Below are positions 11,983 through 24,550 of a DNA stretch of 64,000 nt, in pieces; position 1 is the stretch's first letter, and each line of letters starts with the position of its first letter. Below the pieces are notes generated by a model. It was not told the DNA's origin. It worked only from the letters and a program-made list of their open reading frames with translations, and searched no databases. The translations under genes and the position numbers were made by a program. This stretch comes from Golubevia sp. BC0850 (lineage: Eukaryota > Basidiomycota > Exobasidiomycetes > Golubeviales > Golubeviaceae), in NCBI GenBank assembly GCA_012976225.1, contig JAAVVG010000011.1, positions 186,001-250,000 of the forward strand, read 5' to 3'.

Positions 11983-12336
11983 CGAGACGGGGGGTCAGGG
12001 TATGGGCCGACTGGGAGTTGGATCAGTGGAGATGAAACTGAGTTGAGGAGGATCAGGGGAAGAAATATGGAGATTGTTTTGTTGTGAAATGCCTTTCTCC
12101 CGCTTATCTCGAGAACTCTGTACAAGTACGCTTTATCTAAAAACCCTTCATTGAGTTGTTCTTTGTCTATTTTCTTCAGGTAAAAAAGATTCTGTTCTGA
12201 CCGCCTCAAAACTTTGGCCTAGACTTCATGCAAAAACAAACGGAAAAAAGTTAAAGCTGGAAAGCTGTTTAAAAACATATGATACATTTCATACAATTAC
12301 AAGACCGACCTCGCCCCTCTCCTCCTATTCAAAGAC
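11983..12336. other. Intergenic between convergent genes
   Basis: Tail-to-tail gap of about 350 bp between the RNPS1-like and WBP11 genes. It should hold both 3' UTRs. No gene or structured element is seen. Confidence 0.5.
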
Positions 12337-14640
12337 CTAAAGTAGATCTCCCATCTCATTCAAAAACTTATCATAATCATCATTCTTTCTTTTCTTCTTG
12401 ATTTCTCCCTCTCCATTCCTACCCAATTTCCCACCCAACAACGGATCTTCAAGTCTACCTTTCAAAGCATTCAAAAGATTAGGTTTCTTGAAATCCAATT
12501 CATCTCCATCTCTTCCCCGTTCTCCTCTATCTTCCAAAGCTCCACGATCCGATTCTTGCACAGGAGCAGAAATAATCTGACCAGCGTTAGGCAATCCCAT
12601 TTCTTTCCTTTCCTTTTCTTTTTGAATTTTTCTTCTCATAGAAGGAGGTAAAAATGCAGTCACTTCCTTCTTAAGATCTCTTAATTGAGGAGCTGCTGAA
12701 ATTGTTGCAGAAGGTTTTGGAGGTTGAGGTTGAGATTCAGGTTTTGAGGGTAAAGAATTAATTCCATCACCAATCGAAGGATCTTGAGTCTCTGAAACTC
12801 CATTTGAATTTTCCCTAGATTTCTCTCTCATCCTATCTGAATGCTGTCTAAATGTTTCATGAGCTTTCCCATCTGAAGAAAGAGGATCGAAAACTTCTCC
12901 CTGAGGTTGATTTCTCAGAGCGGAATTTCCTTGAAAGTTACCTCTTCCTCTAATTCCACCTCTTCCACCTCTATCGAAAGTACCCCTTCCTCTATCTCCA
13001 CCTCTTCCATTATAACCTCCTCTAAATCCAGGGGGAGGGAATGGAGGTGGTGGACCCTGATATTGATTCGGTGGCGGAGGGAATGGAAGAGGTGGTGGAG
13101 GACCGCTATAGAAATGAGGTGGAGGAGGTTGACTGTAACTTGGAGGAGGTTGACTGTAATTCGATGGAGGTAGAGGTGGAGCGTTATTTTTTGGACCTGT
13201 CGGGATTGGAGGCAGAGGGGGCTGGAAATCTGAAGGAGGTGGAGGTGGACCTTCTGGCATGACAATGTCTGATTCTGAGTCTGAATCTTGATCTACAGGA
13301 TTTGAAGGTTCGAAAGGAGCTGAAGGAAGATCTGGAAGTGAAGGGGCGGGTCCAGATGGAAGTGGGATTTCATCGTCTGAATCTTCTTCGTCTGATTCTT
13401 CTTCCTCTTCTTCTTCCTCTTCTCCTTTTGGATCTTGAGTTTCTTCACCTTCAATTCCAACAGTTGAGGGAAGTTGGAAAGTAGAAGTTGAGGGGTCTAG
13501 AGATGGAGGAGGACCAGTGTAGGTTGGAATTCCAAAGGGAGGATCCCATTGTTCCGCGGCTGTTGGGAATTTCAAACATAAAAAGAAATCACAGAAAGGA
13601 AGAGGAGAGGATTATCGTTCAGCTTTCCGCGGGGAAAAAGCGAGGGCATTAAAGTCTCCTTTGGATAAAAACGGAAGGCCAAGACTGTAGACGACCCTCT
13701 CCACAACCTTTCTGAACTCACGTTTCTCCAAATAAGGCATTCCAGGAGGAGGAGCTCCCAAAGGATTGAAGATTTCATGATAATAAACACTTCTCTTAGG
13801 ATCTCTGAAATCACCTCCCATTCCAATTGATACTCCATTTCCATTCCCGCTCCCACTTCCAATTGCGCTTGCATTTGCATTTCCAGTCACTGTTCCCTTC
13901 TTCTTTTCGCCAAAGACCATGTCATCCCCTCCTTCTTGAATTTCCTTTCCATAAACGAATTTCCTGTGTTCAGGATGAGCAGCAACGTAAGATTCCTTTG
14001 CGGAGGTGATTCTTGAGAGTTCGGTTTTGAGCTCTGAAAGTGAAATTGCTTCTGGCTTGGAGAGGGTGCCGGCTTTTTCTGATAGAAGTTGAAAGGATTA
14101 ATTCAGAATTTGTCAAGAAGAATGAGAGAGAGAGAGATGAGAAGGGGGTGAAGAGATTAGCAAGATTGAAGTAGAAAGCAAAGGAGCTGCTTCCATGCTC
14201 TTCTCTTTCCACTTTACTGCAGCCAGAACCTGTGCAGAGAATGAGATGTTCTGTTCTCAAACAATTGCACATGATCAGTCTCGAATAGTAGAGAGAGCAG
14301 GTCTGATGCGAGCTGCTCATATCCCTATCCCAATCCCAATCCCAACCCCAACCTCCATTTCACCAAAGTTATTGCTGAAAATGACTGACCTTTAGCTTGA
14401 AGCCTTCTGATGTCAGCTTCCAAACCTTTTGTATCTTTCCTAACAGTGACAACTTCTCTCACTTTTTCTCTCTCTGCCTTGTTCTTCTTCAATTCTCTGG
14501 CTCGAGCTGCCTTTCCTGTTGGATTGCATGGGAATAGGGAGGGGATCCAGGTTAGAACTGAATCGATTACTCAATCATCTCTGTCGATCTATCAACTTAC
14601 GAGCAGCATCAACTGGATTCGACGATTTCTTTTTTGCCAT
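12337..14640 (-). CDS. WBP11: WBP11 / NpwBP-like spliceosomal protein
   Basis: Nuclear, proline-rich pre-mRNA splicing factor that in animals binds PQBP1 and associates with the spliceosome. The N terminus MAKKKSSNPVDAARKAAR, a basic coiled-coil (RELKKNKAEREKVREVV), and SVYYHEIFNPLGAPPPGMPY are diagnostic of the Wbp11 domain. The large last exon carries an acidic Glu/Ser/Asp run, proline-rich tracts (SQPPPSYSQPPPP), a Gly/Arg-rich box (RGGDRGRGTFDRGGRGG), and the C-terminal AFLPPSMRRKIQK ... LLNALKGRLEDP ... DKFLNEMGDLL. At least four introns; junction phases at AA-RKAA, QAK-EKAG and YLEK-PAEQW were checked by hand. It lies beside another splicing gene (RNPS1-like). Confident. Confidence 0.9.
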
Positions 14641-14757
14641 GATTGGGTTGAATTGAGATTGAATTCTAATCTTGTTCCCTCTTCTGTCCACTCCTCCTCA
14701 GCAACTTCCTCTTTGATTCTTCCACACTTTCGTTAAGTAAAAGAGTTTGGAGAAGAG
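14641..14757. promoter_or_regulatory. Divergent promoter, WBP11 / TACO1-like gene
   Basis: 117 bp between opposing start codons. Rich in TTC/TCC tracts; no TATA box. Layout-based call. Confidence 0.45.
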
Positions 14758-16598
14758 ATGTCTAAAGTGATAGCCCATAACCTCCCAACCCTCCTCAATT
14801 CGTCCTCATCTACTCTATCTTCTACTCTACGGCGGACGGCCACAGCTACAGCTTCTTCGACAAGTTCTACCTCGACTCGCAACTTCTCCTCAACCACTCT
14901 CTCACTCTCCGGTTCGAACAAATGGTCAAAGATTAGGCATAAGAAGGCTGCTCAGGATGCTTTGAAAGGCAATGCTTATGGTTAGTATCCAGAACATTGG
15001 AATCAGTTGTTATAGGAATTCAAGAAGAAATTTCAGTCCAAGCTTCAATTTCGGAAGCTTTCGTGTGTAGACGAGAGGGTTCTTTCCTAGCTGCAGTCTA
15101 TCTCTCTGAATGCATCATTTCATTTCATTTTGAAGGTGGAAAAGCTCCGAGCTTTGGGATGGGAGTGGCTTGGTGATGACTCGCAGAGTAAACCTTACCA
15201 AAGCTCTTGGGGCATGTCACAGTTGAGAGCCATCTCTATTGAAGCTCTTTTCCTTAGAAACAGGCTAGAAAATCATTCGAAGGTGGAAGAATTCATTTAC
15301 TCATTTGGTGGGGGTGGAGATATGTAAGGAAAGGTAGAAGGTTCTGTGCAATTGACATCAGTTTTCAATCTGGAGAAGTACATAAAGATGACCTATCTTT
15401 TATTCGAGACTTAGTGCTAGAACTCGGCGGAGAAGAAATCCGAGTAGTGAGGCAAAATTTTCGTTGGCTTGCTCTGAGTCTTGATGTCTCTCCTTTCGTA
15501 GAAGGGCCTCTAAGCTCGCTCATGAACTGGAATACGACAGCCGGAGTTCTCACGAAATTTCCTCTTCCTCTTCACCTGATATTTCGCGAACTCGCAGGAG
15601 CTCTCTCTCGAGAAATTCTCTCCTGCATCAAAGCCTCCCCACTCCCAAAAGATTTGGCTTCTCTTCCAGAACATAACTCTCGTCTATCCTACCTTTTAAG
15701 AAAAGCCAAAGATCTAGATATTCCAAAAGAGAAAATAGAAGTCACTCTCCAAAAAGCAAGATCAACAGGTAATACAGGTGAAGAAACAGCGATCTATGAA
15801 GTTTTAGGTTCTCCATCTTCTTCTTCCCCTACTTCATCTTCTGGTGGAGGTCAACCTATAGCTCTAGTAATAGAATGTACAACCAACAGTACCTCCCGAA
15901 CGATAGCAAAATTAAAAGAATCCTTGAACAAGATGCATAATGGTTGGAGATTGGGAAATACAGGTCACTTGTTTGATAAGGTTGGAACCATTTGGTTGGC
16001 TTTGAAAGAAGATGAAGCAGGAGAGAACTTTGATAAGGTCTTTGAAGGAGCGGTTGAAAATGGTGCGGAGGATGTTAGATGGTTGGAAGATGAAGAATGG
16101 GAGGGAGAGGAAAGTTTGGAGGAAGTTAGAGAAAAAGGAGAAAGAGTTTTGGAGGTGAGTCGTTGAGATAGTCTTTCGGAAGTTCACCTTTTTGACTTCA
16201 TCAATCTCTGTTACTTACTCGGTCCATGTCTATCTCAATTCTCTTCTCTTTTATCCGCCTATCTCTCCACATCACAGATTCTCTGCCCTCCTTCTTCTTT
16301 AAGATCACTCTCCCTCTTTTTGACCACTCCACCTCTCAATTATTCAGTCCTTCTTTCAGAGCAAAGGTTGATTACTTCAGGTCAAAGGTTGATTCCTTCA
16401 GGTCCAGTCATTCGGATCTCTTCTGAACCTGAATCTGAAACTTCTGAAGACTCAGAAGGAAATGATGACTCTCAAGTCGGTGGCTACGTTAATGAGGACT
16501 TCGTCGAGAGATTAGACAAGTTAGCGGAACTTTTGGAAGAGGCTGCTGATTGTCAGAGAATTTGGTCGAATTTGGAAGGCTGGAGTTGGCCTAGGTAG
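14758..16598 (+). CDS. YebC/TACO1-family mitochondrial translation factor
   Basis: YebC-family protein, about 366 aa from three exons (14758-14980, 15598-16154, 16278-16598). The Ser/Thr/Arg-rich N terminus looks like a mitochondrial presequence. The family start follows: GSNKWSKIRHKKAAQDALKG (compare 'GHSKWANIKHRKAAQDA'). Later landmarks are NSRLSYLLRKAKDLDIPKEK, ALVIECTTNSTSRTIAKLK, GNTGHLFDKVGTI and the C-terminal LAELLEEAADCQRIWSNLEG. In mammals TACO1 aids mitochondrial translation of COX1, and bacterial YebC acts on translation of difficult sequences; role here by family. Intron 1 is unusually long (617 bp) and contains no exon that I can justify. Confidence 0.9.
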
Positions 16599-16748
16599 AG
16601 AGAGGAAAGTGTTGGAAATTTCACATCATAGATTTTGAATCATCTTCTGCAACAACTCATAAAAATCATCGCAATTTGCGACATCTAGATGCACCAAGTT
16701 TTCGATTCTTTTATTCTGAAGTACAAGATTTCTGTTTGACATGCAATT

Positions 16749-17833
16749 TTAATTGTCTTCTCTAATCGACTCAAAGACTCTCATTGCCGAGTTTCCCTCA
16801 TTTCTCAATCCAAACATCCCAGCAATGTAATCACCGCTTTTCTTGATCTCTTCACTGGCTCCTTCAAGTTCGATCTCTGAAGCTTTCTTGTAGTTGCTGT
16901 CCTGTTTTAAGATCTCTAGCCAGGCCTCAGTGAGCGGCTGGATTTTCAGGCCAAGATTCTCACGCCAGGCCTCACTTCTAGCTGGGATTAGACGTTGGGC
17001 CATCAGGAGAGGGAAAAATTGCATGATCTTTGGGAAATGAGGAGATAATTGATGAGGAGAGAGAGAGTGTGCGGTTTGGCAACAAGAAAGGGAAAGGGAA
17101 ATACCAGTCACCAAGCCCCTACTTCTCTACTCACATCAGCTATTCCAAAGCCATCTTTCATCAAACTCTTTCCATTGTTTTCTGAAAGTTTGAGTTCGAT
17201 GAAGTCAAAGTCTGTCCTGAGACCTCGGGCCATTGCAGCTTCGTAAGCTGAGGTTCCGTCTTCTGTTAGAATTCCTCCAGTGATGGCATAGAGCATTGGA
17301 ACGAGGTGAACTGAGTAGGAGCAGACAAGGGAGATGAATTAGGGCCATAATTAGTCAAGAGAGGTAAGGAGAAACAGATGGGAAGACTAAAGAAGTGTAC
17401 TCACGCATAAGAGAAGCCTCCGCAAAATGAATCCAAAAGAGGACCTCAGCTTTTGCTTGAGCATCCCACTTAGGAAGTTTGTCTTGATGAGATTCTAATA
17501 CGTATTGAACTGCGAAGCAAAAGAGAAGCTAAAGTCAATCATCTCAGGACTAAGAAGTCATCTGGCCATCCCTTTGACTATAGGTCCCATTTCAACTCAC
17601 CGATAGCACCAGTCTCTGCAACAGTAATATCTTGACCTTCCTTCGAGTCTACTAGGACCGGAGATCTCTTAAGTGGGTGTAGATTCACCCAATGAGCCTT
17701 CATTAAGTTTGGTCTTTGGACTACGTTTATGAAGCTTGATGAAATAAGGGATGGATAGATGCTCGAACAGCCAGAGAAGTCGATGGGATCTTGAGGCTTC
17801 TAGATGGTGAATTGTGATAGCTGGAGATACCAT
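16749..17833 (-). CDS. Glutathione S-transferase with an apparent frameshift in the N-terminal domain
   Basis: GST superfamily protein. The thioredoxin-fold N-terminal domain begins MVSPAITIHHLEASRSHRLL (compare 'LHHLNNSRSQRILWLLEEL') and reads to FIKLHKRSPKT. It then should continue as NLMKAHWVNLHPLKRSPVLV...ITVAETGAI, but that text lies in another frame: one extra A near 17706-17712 separates the two and there is no room for an intron. The C-terminal helical domain is intact: AEVLFWIHFAEASLM, LVPMLYAITGG, GFGIAD-IMQFFPLL, ending MRVFESIREDN. Introns have standard donors. Because everything else is well preserved, a sequencing or assembly error, or a very young null allele, is likelier than an old pseudogene. 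Confidence 0.75.
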
Positions 17834-18592
17834 TGTTGAACTAGAAAGATTTAGAGAAAGGAAGGAAGGGAAGAAGGAAGACAAATCTCTCCCCCTTAAT
17901 GGCTCATACGCATACGCGGAATTGAATTCCCGCTGCTTCCATCACCTTCTCGAAGAATCAATCACTGATTGGCTGATCTGATGATTCTAACTCGCATTTG
18001 CCCTCGCTCTTAGGTTTCAATGTGTTTTTCCTCCACTTGTGGTGCTTTGTCGTCACACTTCTCGTAAACACGGGATCCTCAATCCTTTCATTGGAGAGAG
18101 GGTCTGTTCCCCTCAAGACCAAGATTGTCCAAAAGAGAACAGAAACATTGGCCGTGAAAAAATCACTATACCCTTTGTTTCTTAAGAAGGAAAGAGAATG
18201 CCTACCCAGGTGAGCACGATGAGTCTCTCTAGTAGATATCATCACGTCAAACTTTCAACCAGAAGTAGAGTGGTAGACGAGTGTTGGGTTGGAGAGAAAG
18301 TAGTTACCTTTGCTGATGAACGATGAAGAAGATTCAGCTGGTGAATCTACCTTTATCGCTGTCGTGTATTGCGATGCCAGTCTTCTCAAACCGGTTGGAA
18401 GAAAGCAGATATAAAATATGGATTATCAGTTGAGAAACAGATCTCACACTTTTGACTCTCTAAAACAAGAGAAACTACAAACTAAAGCAAAAAGAAGAAG
18501 AAGTCACGGACCTGTCGATTTTTATCTCGTTGATTTCGGCCTTTTCTCAATCCCATCCCCTTCTTCTTCCCACGAGTAAGTTTTCACCCGAT
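17834..18592. other. Intergenic: GST promoter and glycyl-tRNA synthetase 3' flank
   Basis: About 760 bp without a supported gene. Short open frames on both strands near 17958-18245 lack an ATG start with any recognisable domain and look like chance frames. Nothing else stands out. Confidence 0.45.
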
Positions 18593-21374
18593 CTAATCCA
18601 AAGACTGCTCTCCACTGTAAGCAGGAAGGCGCTTAGTGGCCCCTTCCCAATCAAGACTTCCATCACAAAGTTCTTTCATAACCTTGATGACGTCTTCGAT
18701 TGATCCAATCAACTGAGAGGTGGTATCTCTTTCACGTAGAGTCATCTAGAAGAGAGAGGGAGAGAGAGAAAGAGACGAATAAGATGAGAAAGGAGTGTGA
18801 GTCAATTTTGTTGACGAGTTCCGCGAAAGAATGCCCTATTTTTTCTTCTTTTTCTGGCGTCTCTTGAACCACATTCTAATGTTTCGCCATACTCACAGTT
18901 CCCTTGGTCAAAGAAGCGAAATCCAAAGTGCAAGCGAAAGGAGTTCCAAGTTCATCGTTTCTAGAATATCTTCTTCCAATAGAAGCTGAAGAGTCATCGA
19001 CTCTACAAGCCACACCAGCAGTTCTCAACTGTCTAGCGATACTCTTTGTTAGGGGAACTAAATCTTTATTAGAAGAGATAGGAACGAGTAAAGCTTTGAT
19101 AGGAGCAACAGTTGGTAATAAAGAAAGAACCCCTCTAATAGAATCTTGAGCACCTTTCTTAACGTTCTCACTATCTTCACCTCTGACCCAGAAAGAATGT
19201 TCAAGTAAAGCATAGAAGATTCTACCAATTCCGAATGAAGGTTCAATAACATTAGGAGTGAATTCTCTGACAGTTTCCTTGATAGTTTTCTTTTCAACTT
19301 TCAATAATTCACTTGAGATTTCAACTTCTTTTTTCAATTCTTCACAATAAACCTTTCCACTTCCATTCTTTAATTGAGATTCCAAATTTTCCAAAGCTTT
19401 TTCATCAAGGGCCATGATGGATTCTTCCACCACTCTAGCTTCCTTCTTAAATTTAGGACCCAAAGCTTTTCGGTTAATATCAGCGACCCATTTCTCATAA
19501 ACCTTGGGTTCTTTATGAGCTTTTTGAACAACTAAATCTCTTTTAGTTTTCTTTGCATGAACAGTTAAATCGTAAGCAGATCTATCAGCACAACCAACGC
19601 ATTCGATCCAACCATAAGAAGTATGAATTTCAGCGTCCCAACAATCCGAAGCGTAATGAGCCATCTCATTAGCCATATGTTGTCTGAATCTTAACCTACT
19701 TGGATCAATACCAATCTTGATCAAGAATAAATGAATACGTCCTAAGAAGTAACCTAGAGTTTGATTGTCGATCATTCCATCTCCAACTGCATCTCCTAAA
19801 GTCCTCTCTGAAATGTCAGTCTTTCCAGATTGTTGAACTTGCTTTGGTAACAATCGAAGTTTGACATCTTGAACTTCAGAGAATCTCTCGTGATTCTTTT
19901 CCTGTGGATCTACGAAGTGTTCGATTTCTGCCATAGTGAATTCACTAAGAGAGGGAGGAGAGGGAGAGATAACCCTTCAGTTTCACAGAACGCAAAAGAT
20001 TATCTTTGGGGGAAGCAAGAGACTCACCGAACCCTCAAAAGACCAGCTCTAGGAGAGATTTCATTTCGGAAACTCTTTCCGATGTGAGCACTGGCGAAAG
20101 GAACTCTTCCAGCGTTGAATTCCAACAAACGTTGGAAGTTGACGAAATGACCTTGAGCTGTCTCAGGTCTGAGATACCCTTTCAATTGTCCAGTAGGTCC
20201 AATTTGAGTGTCAAACATCAAGTTGAATTCCACTGGTTCAGTGACATCGTTTCCTGATTCCGGAGATTTGATCTGATACTTCTTGATCAGAGCTCCAAGT
20301 TCTGGTCCAGTGTAATTGTCGATCTGATCAAAAGCAGAGAAAACAAAAAAGTTAGTTGGTCTTCAAAAGAAAAGAGAGGTTCCAAATCAAAGAAGAAGAG
20401 GAAGAAGAATCTCAACTCACCTGAGCCAAAGTATTCTCGTAATCCGCCACAACCTCATCTCCCAATCTGACAGCGGCACTCTTAATCTTCTTCTTCTTCT
20501 GAGTCTTCTTATCATCATCTTTTCCATCTGCTTCCTCGACTTTCACAGTCGTTTCTCCCTTTTCATTTGCTCTAGCTTCTTTATCTCCTTTCAATCTAGC
20601 TTCCAAAACTCCCTCAACTAAATGATCAGCTCTGAAGATCTCTCCATTCTTAATGTCTTTGACCATGAAATCCGAGAATTTGTCAACATGTCCAGAGGTC
20701 TTTAAGACTTCGTGAGGAGTCATGATGGTGGTGTCCAACTCTAACATTTCTTCTTCTAGAATGAAATGGTTACGCCATGCTGTGATGATGTTGGCTTGAA
20801 GAGCAGCTCCTGTTGGACCATAGTCGTAGAGTCCAGCCACACCTAGAGTGTGATGGTGGAAAGGAAAGAGGAAGGGAGGAGAGGTTAAGAAGAGGTTGGA
20901 TAGCTGGTCTACCTGCTTCTTCTTGAGCTACCCTCTCCACCTTCTCCTCTCCTGCTTCGATTGACAGGATCTGGTTTACGTCGAATTAAATTTCTCGATC
21001 ATCTCTCCTGCCGCACGCGCCCTCACTCTCATACCCATCTACTTTTGAGTTTCTCGCTTCTGTGACTCACCTCCATAAATTTCAAAAGCTTGATTGTAAA
21101 AGAACCTTTTTGTCATTAGACTCTCCATTTGAGCTCTCACGAAAGTTTGAGGAGGTCTCTGGAAAGTGGTTGGAGTTGGTTCAGTCATCTTGAAAGGTTG
21201 ACTTGCAAGTAGTTGCTTCAAGTAAGATTGGGATTGAATTGAAGAAAAGGTAGAAGTGCAAGAATGAAAGTTGACTCGGTTCTTGATGAAATCTCGAGCT
21301 TGTAGTGGAAAAGTTGAAGTTGAAATTGAACCGAATGAATGAGATAATCTGAAATTGATTCTCGAACTTAACAT
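18593..21374 (-). CDS. GRS1: Glycyl-tRNA synthetase (class II), probably dual mitochondrial/cytosolic
   Basis: Class II aminoacyl-tRNA synthetase charging tRNA-Gly. Exon order from 21374: presequence-like leader, then [18 protein letters not shown], a Lys-rich insertion, [53 protein letters not shown], motif 2 in [47 protein letters not shown], motif 3 region [19 protein letters not shown], an anticodon-binding domain, and the end [19 protein letters not shown]. The first Met heads [14 protein letters not shown], an Arg/Ser-rich presequence; an in-frame Met at 21188 begins [13 protein letters not shown], where a cytosolic protein would start. One gene feeding both compartments is known for yeast GRS1; here it is inferred. 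Intron 1 is 228 bp. Confidence 0.95.
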
Positions 21375-21607
21375 CCAACGTTGAACAGGTGGTACAAGTT
21401 GGTGAGGAAGAAGAGAGTTGGAGCTTCAAGCTTCATTAGGCTTCATTCAACTGCTCTTTCTCTTGAAACACAACGCAACGCAACGTTACCCAATTCCAAT
21501 CTTATCAAGCTTCAGGTTCGATATCTCAAATTTGATTCTTTCTTCACCCTCCTCAATCTCAATTTCAAACCAGCTGCGACGATTTCCCATTATCCACGCG
21601 GCATTCG
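21375..21607. promoter_or_regulatory. Divergent promoter, glycyl-tRNA synthetase / cyclin
   Basis: 233 bp between opposing starts. It includes the repeat-like AACGCAACGCAACG near 21472-21485. No TATA box is seen. Confidence 0.45.
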
Positions 21608-24188
21608 ATGTCACTCCTTCTGTGTCCAAACCCAGAAGCCGTAGCCATTCAATGGATATTCGATCGACAAGATTTGCTACAGACTCCAAGTGTCTTACGT
21701 TCAAGATGGGATGCAAACGATGAAAGAACTGAGAAAGCAAAGGCTTTGGACAAAATGGTAAAAGTCGTAGATTATTTGAGAGTGTGAGTTACCCAAGGAC
21801 AAGGGTCGATCCTCGCAGATCTGGTGAAAAGTGATTCTGAAGGATGAGAATGAGAAGGAAAAGGAGTGGGTAGGGAGAGAGCGGGTGGGTGATCTGATCA
21901 CTTGGGGGGAAAGCAACACCCAGAAGGAGATGATTCTCTTCTCTTGGTCTTCGCTTTCCTAGTTGAGATATGAGTCAGCTTCAGCCTGATGAGATTGATC
22001 AGGTCTTTCAAGTGCAAACTCCCCAGAATTCAAGACGGGCAGTGGAGGTGAATCAGTTTCCAAAGGAGTGAGATCTTCCCCATTCCGAATCATTGCTCCA
22101 ACCCAAACCTTCCCGCTTATCCTTCACAAAGATCCCAAGGTCGATTCAACCTTTCGAAACTCATTTCATTCTCTATTCTCCTTTTCCTTCCTCTTTATTC
22201 AACAATCTTCGTATAAAAAAAAGTGGACGTCAAGTAGCCTCAACAGCAGCTGTATACTTTCATCGATTTTACATGAGAAAATCTTTACCTTCTGATAGGG
22301 AAAGTGATTTCAAACCTCATGTGAGTTTCTTCTACTCCTCTCTGTCCTTTCCTTCTTTTCTCTAGTCACAGTTCCGTTTGGTTTTTTCTTCTCTTAACGG
22401 TCTCTTTCTCTTACCCTGTTCTAACTTTTCTCTCCTCTTCAAACTACAGGAAATGGCAGCAACCTGTGTTTATCTAGCGTGTAAATCTGAAGAAGTTCCT
22501 CGAAAACTCAGAGACGTGGCAGAAGCAGTGATGGCATCTCATGACAAAACTCAAGATGGAATGAAAGCTTTTGAGGCTAAAGATTATAGGAGATGGGGAG
22601 AGAGACATGATATTCGGGTGAGAGAGGAAAAAATCTTGACAAACCCCAAAAAAATTCAAAGCCTCCATTTTGGTTTTCTCCTCTCTTTGGATTTTTTTTG
22701 GCCTTACCTTTTGAATCCTTTTTTCTTTCCAGCACTATCAATCACATCATCAAAGATGGTCAGCTGCGATTCTTGGATATGAAGATTCTCTATTGGAGGC
22801 TCTGTGTTTCGATTTGATTATCGAAAGTCCTCATATGTTTCTAATGGAAAGTACTGCTTATCTGGGAGTGGAAAGGAAAATTGTTCAGGTCGCTTGGACT
22901 CTTTTGGGAGATATGTGAGTCAGTTCTTTCTTTCTTTCGCTTTTTCGGGTAGAGATCCTTTAGAACTCACTGACACGATGTCATGTCGACCCTCAAAAAA
23001 CCCTCTTTACAGTCTTCTCGATTCGATCATCATTCTAATCGATCCACCGGTTTTAGCAGCAGGCGCATTTCTGAAGGCTTGTAAAATGAGGAATCAATCT
23101 CCAGATGTCTATGAAGCAGAAGTGGGAGATGCTGAAAATGTGGTCGGGAAGAGGAACTGGTTGGAAGTTTTCGATGTCGAGCTGGAGGAGGCTGAAGGTG
23201 AGTGATAGAGAAGTTTCAGCATCAGACTTTATCTTTTCTGACTCACGTTCTTTTCTGACTCGCGTTCTTTTCTGACTTGCGTCTCCTTCTCTCTGCGATT
23301 CCCTAATTTACTCTTCGACCCACAGACGCCTTAGCAGCAATCGAAGAATCTCTTCTATTCCTGACAGACATTTTAGGACCTAACAAACATTCAACGAGTT
23401 CAACTCCCAAAGTTAGTAGGCACTCCACTCATCCTCAATCTCAATCTACTTCAAAGTCTTCTTTCGGGAATTCCAGCTTCTCAAATTCAAGACCTGCAAG
23501 CGGTCATCAAACACCCAATAGTGGCTTCAATTCTCCTACTGGGAACTCTGTCCGTAAGACTTCGACTTCTTCGAAACCCAACAATGGATTCGGAGGTGGA
23601 ATCAAGAATTCCAATCTTTCAAAAGAAGTCAATTTAGATGAAGGTGCAACATTGAAAGGAAAAGAAGTCGAAAACATCAGTGAAAGTCAAAATCCTCCCG
23701 AAATCAAAATCAAATTATCTTCGGCTGAGCTTACCAATCCTCTGGATGACGAAAATGAAACTGATAGAACAGGTAATTTAGGAAGTAGCAATCTCAATGA
23801 TAATGAAGAAGAAGAGGAAGGAAGCTTAAAGCGACCTCCAAGTCGAAGAGGTACAGGAGATAATCAAGATCAACTTCCAAGTTTCTCAAGTCTAAAAAGA
23901 TCAAGTAGTGACTTTAACAGGGAAAGAGATGAGAAGAAGGTTAAAGAAGGGGTAGATTTAGATAGGTTGGAAGGTAAAGATCATTCAAGTCGAAGGTTTA
24001 AAAGTTCTGGCTTCCAAAGTGGGAATCGAAGTAGCCCTGTTCGAGGCACAACACCTTCCAGTGCTAGTAACTTCAGTTTCGGTACAAGGGAAAGTAAAGG
24101 ACTGGTTTCGCCGAACTTACGTGAAGAACCTTCAAGTCCAAAGAAAGAAAGCAAGGGATTGGTTTCCCCGAACATCAACAGAGATTGA
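21608..24188 (+). CDS. Transcriptional cyclin (cyclin K/T, Ctk2/Pch1-like)
   Basis: Cyclin-box protein, probably the partner of a CDK9/CDK12-type kinase acting on the RNA polymerase II tail. Exon 1 (21608-21783): AIQWIFDRQDLLQTPSV...KVVDYLR. Exon 2 (22224-22320): VGRQVASTAAVYFHRFYMR. Exon 3: EMAATCVYLACKSEEVPRKL. Later exons: HYQSHHQRWSAAILGYEDSL, SPHMFLMESTAYLGVERKIV and DPPVLAAGAFLKAC (second cyclin box). The last exon is a long disordered Ser/Asn/Lys tail, as in cyclins K and T, with a repeated SKGLVSPN motif. Intron 1 is 440 bp with an A-rich 3' end (AAAAAAAAG); it was chosen because it alone restores the cyclin helix in phase. Cyclin family is sure; K versus T versus Ctk2 is not. Confidence 0.82.
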
Positions 24189-24550
24189 GACCATATTGTC
24201 GTAGCTCAGTCTCGCTCTCTGAAGCCCAAGATTTCTTCTATCTCAAGTCTTCTTTTCTTGTGGGTCCTCTATCGTTCCTTTCATCTCCCCCTTCTATCCC
24301 CACATCTGTATTTTATACTTAATCATCAACCCATTCGCGGGAGTTTAGACGAGGCTTTCGCATGTTTCTCTTGATTAAATGGGTCTAACAAGACCAAGAA
24401 ACCAATCTTTGCATCATCTTTGTGATGCTCGAAGAGACAAGATTGATTTAGCAGATCTCTCAGCGCATGGCCCAACGCGACAAGAGGACAGTGAAGTTCA
24501 TTTAAGCCCTGGCAAGCAATCATCATCACTATCTTTTACTTACCTGTGAA
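24189..24550. other. Intergenic between cyclin and repeat-protein gene
   Basis: About 360 bp that should contain the cyclin 3' UTR and the next promoter. A minus-strand open frame (24326-24529) has no recognisable content. Confidence 0.4.

Noticed and set aside
15130-15327. Possible extra exon or nested gene in TACO1 intron 1
   Set aside because: No ATG and no fit to YebC; splicing 14980 to 15598 already restores NAYG-ALSREILSCIKAS in phase.
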